From contig CAZWVJ010000014.1 of assembly GCA_964636865.1 (NCBI GenBank), forward strand, positions 1 to 40,023: a stretch of 40,023 nucleotides of DNA. Direction: 5' to 3'. The notes beneath the pieces are model-generated. The model saw nothing but the letters and a program-made list of their open reading frames with translations. It made no database searches and was not told where the DNA came from. The position numbers and the translations under genes are program-made. Below, in pieces: positions 7,958 to 17,443 of this stretch (the stretch's first letter is position 1; each line of letters opens with the position of its first letter). The stretch is from B1SED10-75 sp964636865 (GTDB lineage Bacteria > Bacillota > Dethiobacteria > DTU022 > PWGO01).

Positions 7958-9103
7958 ATGGATTTTACATTTACATCAGAACAAATAAACATGCAAAAGA
8001 TGGCTTGTGATTTTGCCGTAAACGAGATTATGCCGGTAGCTGCTGAATATGATGAAAAAGACGAAATGCCGGTAGAATTGATTCGTAAGATGGTAAAACA
8101 AGGATTTTCATCAATAACCATACCTGAAGAGTACGGCGGCGCTGGAATGGACGAATTAACTGTGTGCCTGGTAACCGAAGAATTGGGAAGAGGATGTGCC
8201 GGTATTGCTACTGCTGTAGGGGCAAATTCTTTAGCAAGTTATCCCATTCTCATTGCCGGTAATGAAGATCAGAAGAAAAAGTACCTTTCTCAAGTCTGCG
8301 AAGAGAGTTTTGCCGCCTTCTGTCTTACTGAACCCAATGCAGGGTCGGATGTTAGTTCCATATCTACTTCTGCTATCAAGGATGGTGATAATTACGTAAT
8401 TAATGGCTCAAAATGCTTTATAACAAACGGTGGTTACGCTGATTTTTATGTAGTTTTTGCCCTGGCAGACCCCCAGCGGGGAGCGCGAACTCTTACTCCT
8501 TTTGTGGTGGAAAAAGGGACACCCGGATTGTCAGTGGGAAAGAAAGAACAAAAAATGGGTATTCGTGCAAGCAATACTACTGAAGTAATTTTTGAAAATG
8601 TAAAAGTGCCTGAAGAAAACCGCCTGGGTAAAGAAGGTAGTGGTTTTCGAACTGCCATGCGCACCTTTGATCTTTCCCGCCCCATGATTGGCTCCCTTTC
8701 TATTGGTGTAGCCCGGGCTGCTTATGAAAATGCTGTAGCTCACGCTAAGGAAAGAGTTCAATTTGGCAAGCCTCTCATCCAGCAGCAGGCGGTGTCATTT
8801 ATGTTAGCCGATATGGCCATGAAAATCGAATCTGCTCGCCTTACGGTTTGGAAAGCCGCACATCTGGCTTCCTACAGCGAAGAGCGCATATCAGCTTATT
8901 CAGCCATGGCTAAAGCCCTGGCCAGCGATACGGCCATGGAAGTTACTACCAATGCCGTGCAGGTAATGGGTGGTTATGGATATATTAAAGATAACCCCCT
9001 GGAAAAATACATGCGGGATGCCAAAATTATGCAGATTTACGAAGGAACAAATCAAATTCAGCGCCTGGTTATTGCCGACGGTATAGGTAGGGGAGATATT
9101 TAA
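7958..9103 (+). CDS. Acyl-CoA dehydrogenase (short-chain/butyryl-CoA type)
   Basis: A 381-residue flavoprotein of the acyl-CoA dehydrogenase family, which forms the trans-2-enoyl-CoA and passes electrons to an electron-transferring flavoprotein. An N-terminal helical domain is followed by the FAD/substrate motif FCLTEPNAGSD (121-131), the FITNGG block, RVQFGKPL and the C-terminal YEGTNQIQR, whose Glu362 is the expected catalytic base of the short-chain/butyryl class. A strong AAGGAGG lies seven bases before the ATG. No etfAB or other beta-oxidation genes are next to it, so it is a lone member. Its substrate could be butyryl-CoA, another short acyl-CoA or a branched one; sequence alone does not decide. 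It would fit butyrate formation or syntrophic butyrate oxidation. Confidence 0.92.
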   Translation: MDFTFTSEQINMQKMACDFAVNEIMPVAAEYDEKDEMPVELIRKMVKQGFSSITIPEEYGGAGMDELTVCLVTEELGRGCAGIATAVGANSLASYPILIAGNEDQKKKYLSQVCEESFAAFCLTEPNAGSDVSSISTSAIKDGDNYVINGSKCFITNGGYADFYVVFALADPQRGARTLTPFVVEKGTPGLSVGKKEQKMGIRASNTTEVIFENVKVPEENRLGKEGSGFRTAMRTFDLSRPMIGSLSIGVARAAYENAVAHAKERVQFGKPLIQQQAVSFMLADMAMKIESARLTVWKAAHLASYSEERISAYSAMAKALASDTAMEVTTNAVQVMGGYGYIKDNPLEKYMRDAKIMQIYEGTNQIQRLVIADGIGRGDI

Positions 9104-9211
9104 CTTGTAACGCCAAGAATTTTCTCGGCTCTACCAGGCGGGAGATGAAAAATTACTGTTTGTGGTTATTCTTTGTTTTGTTATAGCTCGTGAAGAAAGG
9201 ACGTATTAATC

Positions 9212-9748
9212 GTGAATGAATTTACGGAGAGAAAAATTAATTCAGACATAAAATATAGAGGCAGAATTATCAACGTCAAGCTGGATGAAGTTCGTTTGCC
9301 TTCCGGGCAAGGCAGTTATCGGGAACTGGTGGAGCATCCCGGTGCAGTTGCGGTTTTGGGCCAGGAGCGTGGCGGTCGTTTAGTATTGGTTCAGCAGTAT
9401 CGTTACCCTGCCGGTAGGGCTATGGTGGAAATTCCTGCCGGAAAGCTGGAACATGATGAACCTCCGGAAGAATGCGCTCGCCGGGAAATGGAAGAAGAGA
9501 CCGGTTACCGGTTGGGAAATATGGAGTTACTAACCTGTATATATACCACGCCGGGATTTTGCAATGAAGTAATATATATTTTTAGAAGTTATGAACTTGA
9601 TTTTGTAGGGAACTCAGCCGGTGCAGGAGGTGCCGGAGAGGAAGAGTTTTTAAAGACTATTCTTTTAAGTCGGGAAGAAGCTTTGGAGAAAACAAGAAAC
9701 GGAGATATTATTGACGCTAAAACGTTAATAGCTCTTTTATGGCCTTAA
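9212..9748 (+). CDS. nudF: Nudix hydrolase, ADP-ribose pyrophosphatase type
   Basis: 178 residues with a perfect Nudix box from Gly77 to Tyr99 (G-x5-E-x7-RE-M-x-EE-x-GY), which binds Mg and attacks the pyrophosphate. The preceding VLVQQYRYP and VEIPAGKLE stretches and the later TTPGFCNEVIYIF are typical of ADP-ribose pyrophosphatases (YqkG/NudF), which split ADP-ribose into AMP and ribose 5-phosphate. The start is GTG 9212 with GAAAGGA eleven bases upstream. Its place before xerD and deoB matches the yqkG-ripX-drm order of Bacillus, which supports orthology. Ribose 5-phosphate produced here connects to the phosphopentomutase reaction downstream. Confidence 0.9.
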   Translation: MNEFTERKINSDIKYRGRIINVKLDEVRLPSGQGSYRELVEHPGAVAVLGQERGGRLVLVQQYRYPAGRAMVEIPAGKLEHDEPPEECARREMEEETGYRLGNMELLTCIYTTPGFCNEVIYIFRSYELDFVGNSAGAGGAGEEEFLKTILLSREEALEKTRNGDIIDAKTLIALLWP

Positions 9749-9979
9749 TTAAAGGAAAAACCTCTGTGGCAGTGTATTAGTGAGTTTGTAAGGAAAATGT
9801 GCTTTAACGGGTTTATTTGAAGAGCTTTAAAATATTTTTAAAATATATTTTTAGGAAAAAGGATTTTATGGATATCTTATGGAACATTATTAATTACACG
9901 AATTACATGTATTCCTGATAGCCAATAAAAGCGCAATTAATTCATTTGACTATGAGCATGGGTTAAGGAGTAATTTTTT

Positions 9980-10864
9980 ATGGAAAACCTTTTGGCGGAC
10001 TTCATTTACTTTCTTTCGGTGGAGAGGGGATTATCTAAAAACACTCTTGAATCTTATCAGCGTGATATCAGATCGTTTTTAAATTATATAAAGCAAAAAA
10101 ATGTAAAAAAACCCGGTCAGGTAAAACGGGAATTAATTGTTAGCTATTTGGGTGATTTAAGGGAAAAAGGCCAGGCTAATGCTTCTATTTCCCGTAGTTT
10201 GGCTTCTTTAAGGTCATTTTATAATTTTTTACTGCAAGAAGGTGTGGTGAACGATAACCCTGCCCAGCAGGTAGATCCTCCCCGCATAGATAAAAAATTA
10301 CCCCAGGTGCTTTCCTTCGAGGAAGTGGAAAATTTGTTGAAGCAGCCTTCAGAAGGGGATCCTATTGGTCTTAGAGATAAAGCAATGCTTGAAGTTCTTT
10401 ATGCTTCCGGGATAAGGGTATCGGAATTGGTCCTTTTAAATTTGCCGGATTTTGATCCGGAAGTAGGTTTTTTACGCTGCCGGGGAAAAGGAATGAAGGA
10501 AAGAATTGTGCCTATTGGCTCTATGGCTATTCGAAATGTCCGGGAATATATAACCCGATGCCGTTCCAACCTGGTTAAGGATGATGAAGAAGCCCTGTTT
10601 GTAAATCATCATGGGCGAAGATTGACAAGGCAAGGCTTTTGGAAAATATTAAAGAAATATGCACAAAAAGCAAACTTAAACGGGGCTATCACCCCTCATA
10701 CCCTGCGCCATTCTTTTGCTACCCATCTATTGGAGAACGGCGCTGATTTACGTTCAGTGCAGGAAATGCTGGGACATACCGATATATCTACTACTCAGAT
10801 TTATACGCAAATAACAAGGCGTAAAATCCGGGAAATGTATGATAAGACCCACCCCCGGGCGTGA
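9980..10864 (+). CDS. xerD: Tyrosine recombinase XerD
   Basis: 294 residues. An N-terminal SAM-like core-binding domain (1-95) precedes the catalytic domain, in which all tyrosine-recombinase residues are present: Arg146 (SGIRVSEL), Lys170, His240 and Arg243 (HTLRHSFATHL), His266 (LGHTDIS) and the nucleophile Tyr275. With XerC it resolves chromosome dimers at dif. AAGGAG lies before ATG 9980. The position just before deoB (drm) matches Bacillus ripX, so this is the housekeeping recombinase and not a phage integrase. No attachment site or integrated element is seen next to it. Confidence 0.94.
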   Translation: MENLLADFIYFLSVERGLSKNTLESYQRDIRSFLNYIKQKNVKKPGQVKRELIVSYLGDLREKGQANASISRSLASLRSFYNFLLQEGVVNDNPAQQVDPPRIDKKLPQVLSFEEVENLLKQPSEGDPIGLRDKAMLEVLYASGIRVSELVLLNLPDFDPEVGFLRCRGKGMKERIVPIGSMAIRNVREYITRCRSNLVKDDEEALFVNHHGRRLTRQGFWKILKKYAQKANLNGAITPHTLRHSFATHLLENGADLRSVQEMLGHTDISTTQIYTQITRRKIREMYDKTHPRA

Positions 10865-10873
10865 ATATAATTT

Positions 10874-12181
10874 ATGAACATGCAAACTTCTTTTTCTCAG
10901 GCATCACAACAGCATCAGCAATCATCGGGAGAGGAAAATATTCTTTCTTCCCCCCGGCGGGTTTTGTTGATTGTTCTGGATGGCGCAGGAGTGGGCGCGC
11001 TACCTGATGCCTCCGAATACGGAGATCAAGGAGCTTCTACCCTTCCCCATGTTAGCCAAAATGTTGGAGGTCTGAAAATTCCGGTATTGCAAAAGCTGGG
11101 GTTGGGGAATGTCGTTTCTTTAGAGGGGGTAACGCCAGCCTTTCCACCCCATGCAGCTTACGGCCGGATGGCTATGAAATCGGAGGGCAAAGATACTACT
11201 ACCGGACATTGGGAGATTAGCGGCATAATTCTTCCTTCACCCTTTCCCCTTTACCCCCATGGGTTCCCTCATGAAGTGACAGAAGCTTTTTCTAAGGCTA
11301 TTGGGCGTGGTATATTGGGCAACAAAGCTGCTTCAGGGACGGAAATTATAAATGAATTAGGGGAAGAACATCTGCAAACCGGTAAACCCATAGTATATAC
11401 TTCCGCAGATAGTGTTTTCCAGATCGCGGCCCACGAAGATATCGTCCCCCTTGATATTCTTTATAACTGGTGTTCTAAAGCACGGGAAATTCTCACCGGT
11501 AAGCATGCCGTCAGCCGGGTTATTGCCCGCCCTTTCACCGGACACCCCGGAAATTTTAAACGGACTCCCCGTCGACGTGACTATGCCTTGCCACCTCCCA
11601 ACCCTACCATGTTAGACCTTATGTCTGCTGACGGAATAGAAGTTACCATGGTGGGTAAAATACGAGACATTTTTGACGGGCGGGGCATTACCCGTTACAT
11701 ACCTGTAGAAGGAGATAATGAAGCCGTAGAGCAGGGAATTTGGGAAGCTCTGGAAACTGCGCATGAAGGGTTAATATGGGCAAATTTTAATGACTTTGAT
11801 ACTCTTTATGGTCATCGCAATGATCCGGCGGGTTTTGCCGCAGCCCTGGAAAGGGTCGATCATTTTTTGGGCAAATTGCTGAGATATATTTCCGGTAAAC
11901 CGGATATGTTAATTATTACTGCCGATCATGGCTGTGATCCCACCTATCCGGGAACCGATCATACTCGAGAATATGTGCCTTTACTTGTTTATTTTGGAGA
12001 CAGCCCTGTAGGTGGGGAAAATGCAGGAGAAGGTTCCTGCTGTTTTAGCGGCACCGGGGGCATTTATCTGGGCGCCCGAGAATCCATGAGCGACATTGGA
12101 GCAACTATCATGGACTACCTGGGCGCGGAAAACCCCGGTGATATTTCCGGCCATTCTTTCCTCAAAGTTGTCAGGCCTTGA
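10874..12181 (+). CDS. deoB: Phosphopentomutase
   Basis: Interconverts (deoxy)ribose 1-phosphate and 5-phosphate, linking nucleoside phosphorolysis to the pentose phosphate pathway. An alkaline-phosphatase-superfamily metalloenzyme: LLIVLDGAGVGALPDA (31-46, metal Asp36), the DTTTGHWE block (107-114) holding the phosphorylated Thr, and metal ligands near the end in ITADHGCDPTYPGTDHTRE. At 435 residues it is longer than the ~390 usual for the family. Most of the excess is an N-terminal 28-residue Gln/Ser-rich leader before the conserved core, and no good ribosome-binding site precedes ATG 10874. GGGAGAGG at 10928-10935 lies inside the leader, so a later, possibly non-AUG start is conceivable. 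It sits 9 nt after xerD and 85 nt before the nucleoside phosphorylase gene. Confidence 0.94.
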   Translation: MNMQTSFSQASQQHQQSSGEENILSSPRRVLLIVLDGAGVGALPDASEYGDQGASTLPHVSQNVGGLKIPVLQKLGLGNVVSLEGVTPAFPPHAAYGRMAMKSEGKDTTTGHWEISGIILPSPFPLYPHGFPHEVTEAFSKAIGRGILGNKAASGTEIINELGEEHLQTGKPIVYTSADSVFQIAAHEDIVPLDILYNWCSKAREILTGKHAVSRVIARPFTGHPGNFKRTPRRRDYALPPPNPTMLDLMSADGIEVTMVGKIRDIFDGRGITRYIPVEGDNEAVEQGIWEALETAHEGLIWANFNDFDTLYGHRNDPAGFAAALERVDHFLGKLLRYISGKPDMLIITADHGCDPTYPGTDHTREYVPLLVYFGDSPVGGENAGEGSCCFSGTGGIYLGARESMSDIGATIMDYLGAENPGDISGHSFLKVVRP

Positions 12182-12266
12182 CATTGACATAAAAAAACAA
12201 TTTACCCTAACTGCGAATCTCACATTCACCTTTTTACGATTTGTATCTAAGGGAGGAATTTTACTC

Positions 12267-13571
12267 ATGCAGATATTGGACCTTATAGCCCGTAAAAGAA
12301 ATAATGAAGAACTCACCGGTGAAGAAATTAAACATATAGTAAATGATTATACAGCAGGAAATATTCCCGATTATCAGATGTCAGCATTTTTAATGGCTGT
12401 GTATTTCCGAGGTTTTAGTAATTCGGAACTATTTGCTTATACTCGTGCTTTGGTTGAGTCTGGAGAAATTCTTTCCTGGGATGATTTGCCGGGCATGGTT
12501 GTAGATAAGCATTCCAGCGGAGGGGTTGGTGATAAAACCACACTTGTAGTGGCGCCACTGATAGCCTCTGCGGGACTATATATGCCCAAAATGTCCGGTC
12601 GGGGACTGGGCTTTACCGGCGGAACTATTGATAAATTGGAAAGTATTCCCGGTTTTTGTCCCCAAATATCACCGGCAGCAATGCGAGCTCAGGTGAAGCG
12701 TATTGGTTTGGCTGTAGCAAGCCAAACTGATGATCTTGCGCCTGCAGACGGGAAGTTATATGCCCTTAGGGATGTCACTGCTACCGTGGAGAGCATTCCC
12801 CTTATATCCGGGTCTATTATGAGCAAAAAAATTGCAGGAGGAGCCGGAAATATTATCCTGGATGTAAAGGTAGGCAGTGGTGCTTTTATGAAGCAGGAAA
12901 ATGAAGCGGTTAAATTGGCTCAAACCATGGTAGAGCTGGGCAATAACATGGATCGAAAAGTTAAAGCTGTAATTACTTCTATGGAGCAACCCCTGGGAAT
13001 GGCTGTCGGCAATGCTTTAGAGGTAGAAGAAGTTTTGTCTACGCTTCGTGGGAATGGCCCCCCGGATTTGCAAGAGTTGGCTCTTACACTTTCGGCCCAC
13101 CTTCTTTTGGATGCGGGAAAAGCAGAGAGTGTAGAAAACGCTCGAAGTTACCTGGAAAAACTGCTAACCGGGGGTCAAGCTTACGAAAAATTTATGCAAA
13201 TGGTAGAGGCCCAGCAGGGAGATCCCTTAGCTTTGGAAAAAGGCAACGTTCCACGCGCTTATTTACAGGAGGTAGTTAGCTCTCCCAAAAAAGGCTACGT
13301 CCATGTAATGGAGGCCCATGCTTTAGGAAGAACGGCATTATATTTGGGAGCGGGGCGGATGAACAAAGGAGATGCCGTTGATCATTCTGCCGGCATTATA
13401 GTTCACCGTAAAATTGGAGATAAAGTAGAAAAAGAGGAACCTTTGTTAACTCTTTATACCAATGACAGCCAAAAACTCAATGCCGGCTTGAAAGAATCTG
13501 CCCAAGCTTACAATATTGGGGAGCATCGGGAGCTACCTCCTTCACTTGTTTGCCGTATAATTGGTGCCTAA
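12267..13571 (+). CDS. pdp: Pyrimidine-nucleoside phosphorylase
   Basis: Splits uridine, thymidine and deoxyuridine into base and (deoxy)ribose 1-phosphate, the substrate for the adjacent DeoB. ATG 12267, ten bases after GGGAGG (12251-12256), gives 434 residues beginning MQILDLIARKRN, the family norm; the reading frame is open upstream to 12096 but that part overlaps deoB and is unrelated. Motifs are the phosphate-binding KHSSGGVGDK (81-90), GRGLGFTGGTIDKLE and LYALRDVTATVES. It closes the nudF-xerD-deoB-pdp block, a salvage module. A terminator is not obvious after it; the next clear signals are a new promoter at 13731. Confidence 0.95.
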   Translation: MQILDLIARKRNNEELTGEEIKHIVNDYTAGNIPDYQMSAFLMAVYFRGFSNSELFAYTRALVESGEILSWDDLPGMVVDKHSSGGVGDKTTLVVAPLIASAGLYMPKMSGRGLGFTGGTIDKLESIPGFCPQISPAAMRAQVKRIGLAVASQTDDLAPADGKLYALRDVTATVESIPLISGSIMSKKIAGGAGNIILDVKVGSGAFMKQENEAVKLAQTMVELGNNMDRKVKAVITSMEQPLGMAVGNALEVEEVLSTLRGNGPPDLQELALTLSAHLLLDAGKAESVENARSYLEKLLTGGQAYEKFMQMVEAQQGDPLALEKGNVPRAYLQEVVSSPKKGYVHVMEAHALGRTALYLGAGRMNKGDAVDHSAGIIVHRKIGDKVEKEEPLLTLYTNDSQKLNAGLKESAQAYNIGEHRELPPSLVCRIIGA

Positions 13572-13730
13572 GCTGTATTTTAACATTTTTTTATTAAGAT
13601 CAATAAAAATTTAGGGTGATAAGGAAGGAAAATGGGCATTGATGCAGAAATAATAACTTGGTTAAAGTGGTTAATTAATTTTAAGGTAAGTGTTTATGAT
13701 TAATTTAAAGGCTTATAAAAGTTCTTTTTA

Positions 13731-13759
13731 TTGACAGCTTGTAGCTAATATGTAATAAT
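13731..13759 (+). promoter_or_regulatory. Extended -10 promoter of a small transcription unit
   Basis: A perfect TTGACA (13731-13736), a 17-bp spacer ending in TGT (extended -10) and AATAAT (13754-13759) predict a start near 13766. The nearest downstream terminator is at 14103-14145, defining a transcript of roughly 375 nt that ends before fdhA. Readthrough could also reach fdhA. Confidence 0.65.
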
Positions 13760-13848
13760 ACTTAAGATTTAACTAATATAATTAAGAATATGTTTAAAAA
13801 TTGCCGGGTTTTGGATGCTTAAAATAAAATTGTTTATTTAGTTGTTGG

Positions 13849-14124
13849 ATGGTTGGATATATATTTTTTTTTGTAATTGCTTTTTTGAGGGGGCAGCAAG
13901 CATTGAAGAAAAAGTTGTCGGATAAAATGTGGAAATTATTTTCCCCCTATATGTTGATATGTTTATTTGATCTGATATTTGTGGAGGGGATAGGAGTATT
14001 TTTAACTAATTTCAAAGAAAAGTGTCATTTCCATTATGTATTGGCTTGGGCAAAGCCGCTGCGAATCGAACTAATATCAGGAAATTATACCTGTATGCTT
14101 AAGAAATGTATTGATGTTTATTAA
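13849..14124 (+). CDS. Uncertain small ORF in the unit before fdhA
   Basis: A 91-codon frame with a hydrophobic start (MVGYIFFFVIAFL) and a second hydrophobic stretch (LICLFDLIFVEGIGVFL). No family is recognised, and no ribosome-binding site lies before ATG 13849. Its stop falls inside the terminator hairpin at 14103-14145. It lies wholly inside the promoter-terminator unit 13766-14145, so it is either a small membrane protein or chance coding within a non-coding RNA. The composition is more AT-rich than that of the neighbouring genes, which favours the second reading. Confidence 0.25.
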   Translation: MVGYIFFFVIAFLRGQQALKKKLSDKMWKLFSPYMLICLFDLIFVEGIGVFLTNFKEKCHFHYVLAWAKPLRIELISGNYTCMLKKCIDVY

Positions 14125-14145
14125 ATGTCAAACGTTTCTTTTTTT
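14103..14145 (+). terminator. Rho-independent terminator between the small unit and fdhA
   Basis: Two stacked stems, GAAATGT/ACGTTTC (14103-14109 with 14132-14138) and TTGA/TCAA (14111-14114 with 14128-14131), are followed by seven T. A weaker 5-bp hairpin AGCCC/GGGCT (14203-14219) lies in the remaining fdhA leader; no fdhA-proximal promoter is obvious. Confidence 0.72.
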
Positions 14146-14278
14146 ATGTTAGGTATGTTAGGGAAGTGAGTGCCCGCGTATTAAAAATATTAAGCGGATT
14201 TCAGCCCTTTTAACGGGCTTTAATTATAAATCATTTTAAAGGATGGTTTAAAATAAATATAGGAGGTGGAGTTTTTCT

Positions 14279-17200
14279 ATGAACTTATCCAGGCGAAGTT
14301 TTCTTAAGCTTGCCGGGGCAACTGCGGCTACAGCAGCCGTAGTAGGCGCAGGTTATAACCAGGCTGCCGCTGAAGATGGACCGGTAAGGCTTGACTACGC
14401 CAAAGAAGTGCCTACCATATGTACTTTTTGCGGCGTAGGATGCGGCATCATTTGCCATGCGAAAGACGGTGTAGTTGTAAACACCGAGGGCGACCCGGAT
14501 CATCCTATCAATGAAGGGACGCTCTGCAGTAAGGGAATATCCCATTACAACCTCTCTTACATTTATGATGTGCGGGGCAATCCCCAGCCCAATCCGCAAA
14601 GGGTTACCCAGGTTTTACACAGGAAACCCGGCGCAAGTGATTACGAAGTTATTGATTGGGATACTGCCCTGGAAAAAATTGCCAGAAAGATCAAAGATAC
14701 CCGTGACGCTAATTTTGAAACTACAGATAATGGAGTCACGGTAAACCGCACTAATGCTATTTCTTGGTTAGGCAGTGCATTTTGTACGGATGAGGAAAAT
14801 TACCTTTTCCACAAAATAGCCCGGGGCATAGGTGCTATTAATATTGATCATTGCGCCCGCCTTTGACACTCCACCACTGTCGCCGGTTTGGCGGCTTCAT
14901 TTGGTAGGGGTTGTATGACTAATCACTGGAATGACTATCAACACAGTGATGTATTCATGGCTATTGGCGGCAACACCGCTGAAAATCACCCTATTTCTAT
15001 GCGGTGGATTGAAAAGGCCCGTAAGGAAAAAGGAGCTAAATTAATTTCAGTTGACCCCCGTCAAACTAGGACGGGAGCAGTTTCTGATTTATATGTTCCC
15101 CTTCGTCCGGGAACTAATGCTGCTTTTATGGGCTGGTTGATTCATTTTGCCCTGCATTATCGACGTGATAACGGAGATTATGTAATGGCGGATGATGATG
15201 TAGGGGAACCCGTATATCACGAAGAATACGTAAGGCATTATACCAATGCTACTTATCTGGTAACGGAAGATTACTTCAGCCCCGGGGCAGATGGCTTGTT
15301 CGCCGGTGCTATGGAAGATGAGCGCCCCGATGTAGAACGCATGATGTACGATCAAGATTACTGGGCGTTTCAAACTGATGGCGATGGTAATTTTCAACGG
15401 GATATGGATATGGAAGATCCCCAGTGTGTATTCCAAATCATGAAAGACTTTTATGCTGATTATGATCTGGAAACTATCAGCAGGGTAACCGGCTGTCCCA
15501 AAGAAACATTATTGGAAGCAGCCGAGATGTTTTGCGAAAGCGGTAAAGCAGGCAAGGCCGGCAATATTCTTTATGCTATGGGAATCACCCAGTTTACTCA
15601 CGGGGCCCAAAATGTGAGGGGCATTGCTGTGTTGCAGCTCTTGCTCGGAAACATGGGTATTGCCGGGGGTGGAGTCAATGCTCAGCGTGGGCAGTCAAAT
15701 GTGCAGGGTGCCACCGACATGTGTATGCTTTATCATATTATTCCCGGGTATAACCCCATGCCTCAGCAGGCGGCACATCCCACATTAGAAGATTATTTGG
15801 AGGGCACTACACCTGCTGACGGTTGGTGGGTACATAGGCCTAAATACATAATTAGCTTGCTTAAAGAATTTTACGGGGAAAATGCTACCGCCGATAATGA
15901 TTTCGGTTATGATTGGTTCCCCAAACTGGACGGTTATGATCATTCCCACATTGCCATGTATAAATTGATGGGTGAAGGCAAAGTTAAAGGAATGATTTGC
16001 TGGGCAGATAATCCGGCAGTCTCCGGGCCCACTGCCGCAGACAAACGGGAATATCAGAAGAACTTGGATTGGTTTGTTTCTGTAGATTTGGTGGAAAATG
16101 AATCGGCGGCTTTCTGGAAAGCTCCGGGAGTCGATCCTGCTGAAGTTGATACCGAAGTCTTTATCCTACCGGCATCCAATTCTTTTGAGCGAGCCGGCAG
16201 CAAAGCTAACAGCGGTCGGTGGATTCAATGGCAGTGGAAGGCCCAGGAAGCTCCGGGCGACTGTAGATCTGACCTCTGGATTGCCAACGAGTTATTTAAG
16301 CGTCTGCAGAAGCTGTATGAAGAAGAAGGCGGCGAAACTCCCGAGCCTATTACCAACATGAAATGGGATTATGACGGAGAAGACGGCGAAGTAGATCTGG
16401 AAAAAGTTTGTATAGCCGTAAACGGATATAAATTCGATACCTGGGATCCCGAATGGAACGAAACTTGGAATGATGGTGCCAAACCGGAGCCGGTCACTAA
16501 CTTCGTAAGTTTGGCGGATGACGGTTCAACTGCTTGTGGCAACTGGCTTTACAGCGGTTACTATAATAACTACGAAGCTCCGGCTACAAAGAATCGCCAA
16601 CCGGAAAAAGAAGGTATCGGTTTACATCTGGGTTGGGCTTTTTCCTGGCCGGTAAACCGGAGAATTGTTTACAATCGTTGTTCCGCCGATCCCGATGGTA
16701 ATCCCTGGAACCCGGATGCGCCAGTTATCTGGTGGGACGACAACAAAGAGGAGTGGGTAGGCAATGATATACCCGACATTCCCGGCGGCTGGGATTTTGA
16801 AAAGTCTACGAATCATCCGTTTATCATGTTGGAAAACGGACATGGCAACCTATTTTCCAGTGGTGTCAATGATGCGCCTCTACCCATTCATTATGAACCG
16901 GCAGACAGTCCGGTTAGAAACCTCATTTATCCCGATGCTACCTTTAACCCGGTGAGCCAGAGATTTTATGAGGATCACACCGTAGACATGGATGATGAGG
17001 AAGAAAGAGAAAAATATGATGTGGTTTTAACTACTTATCGGATTACCGAGCATTATCAGTCAGGAAGTTTAACCCGGAACCTTCCCTGGTTGAATGAAAT
17101 GATGCCGGAGTTGTTTGTGGAAATTTCCGAGGAATTGGCCGAAGAAAAAGGTATCGAAGATGGAGATAAAGTGCTTCTCAATTCAAAGAGGACTGATCAA

Positions 17201-17440
17201 AACGGTCATGAAGGAGTTTCTGCCAAGGCTTGCGTGACAAAACGGTTTAAGCCCATGACTATTGGCACTCCCGACGGGGGCGAGAAGGAAGTTCATGTAG
17301 TGGGCTTGCCATTCCATTGGGGCTATAAAGGGTTGGCTACAGGAGATGTTACCAATGATCTTTGCCCCTCCATAGGAGATCCGAATACAACCATACCCGA
17401 ATCTAAGGCCTCCCTGTGCCGGATAGAGAAGGAGGTGTAA
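14279..17440 (+). CDS. fdhA: Selenocysteine formate dehydrogenase, catalytic subunit (exported, FdnG-like)
   Basis: Oxidises formate to CO2 (or the reverse) at a bis-pterin Mo or W site. 1053 residues when the in-frame TGA at 14864-14866 is read as selenocysteine 196, within DHCARL-U-HSTTVAGLA, the classic active-site context; the frame is open on both sides. A twin-arginine signal (SRRSFLKLAG, Arg5-Arg6) with cleavage near Ala31 sends it across the membrane. One [4Fe-4S] cluster is bound by Cys48, Cys51, Cys55 and Cys83. Length and the order of blocks (YALGITQFTHGAQN, NSGRWIQWQWK, YRITEHYQSG) match the FdnG/FdoG class of membrane-bound respiratory enzymes. The mature protein is rich in Asp and Glu. 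AGGAGGTGG precedes the ATG; fdhB follows after 3 nt. Automated callers would split the gene at the TGA. Confidence 0.96.
14864..14866 (+). other. Selenocysteine (UGA) codon of fdhA
   Basis: In-frame TGA at the exact active-site position of Sec-type formate dehydrogenases (residue 196). The reading frame is identical on both sides (585 and 609 nt from the start, both multiples of 3), and a SECIS-like hairpin follows. The cell must therefore have selA, selB, selC and selD elsewhere. Confidence 0.95.
14879..14895 (+). promoter_or_regulatory. Bacterial SECIS hairpin in fdhA
   Basis: GTCGCC (14879-14884) pairs with GGCGGC (14890-14895) over six base pairs including one U-G. The GGUUU apical loop carries the GU that SelB recognises in bacterial SECIS loops. 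The loop begins 18 nt after the UGA, the usual distance, and the element is translated as part of the gene. Confidence 0.82.
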
Positions 17441-17443
17441 ACA

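Noticed and set aside
9980..10864. Phage or island integrase
   Set aside because: Its neighbours (nudF, deoB, pdp) and full XerD motifs mark it as the housekeeping recombinase; no attachment repeats or phage genes are near.
13766..14278. Molybdenum-cofactor riboswitch before fdhA
   Set aside because: I looked for it because of the gene downstream, but could not recognise the conserved core; a covariance search would be needed.
14279..17440. Formate dehydrogenase as a frameshifted or nonsense pseudogene
   Set aside because: The TGA is at the exact selenocysteine position, the frame is unchanged on both sides and a SECIS hairpin follows.
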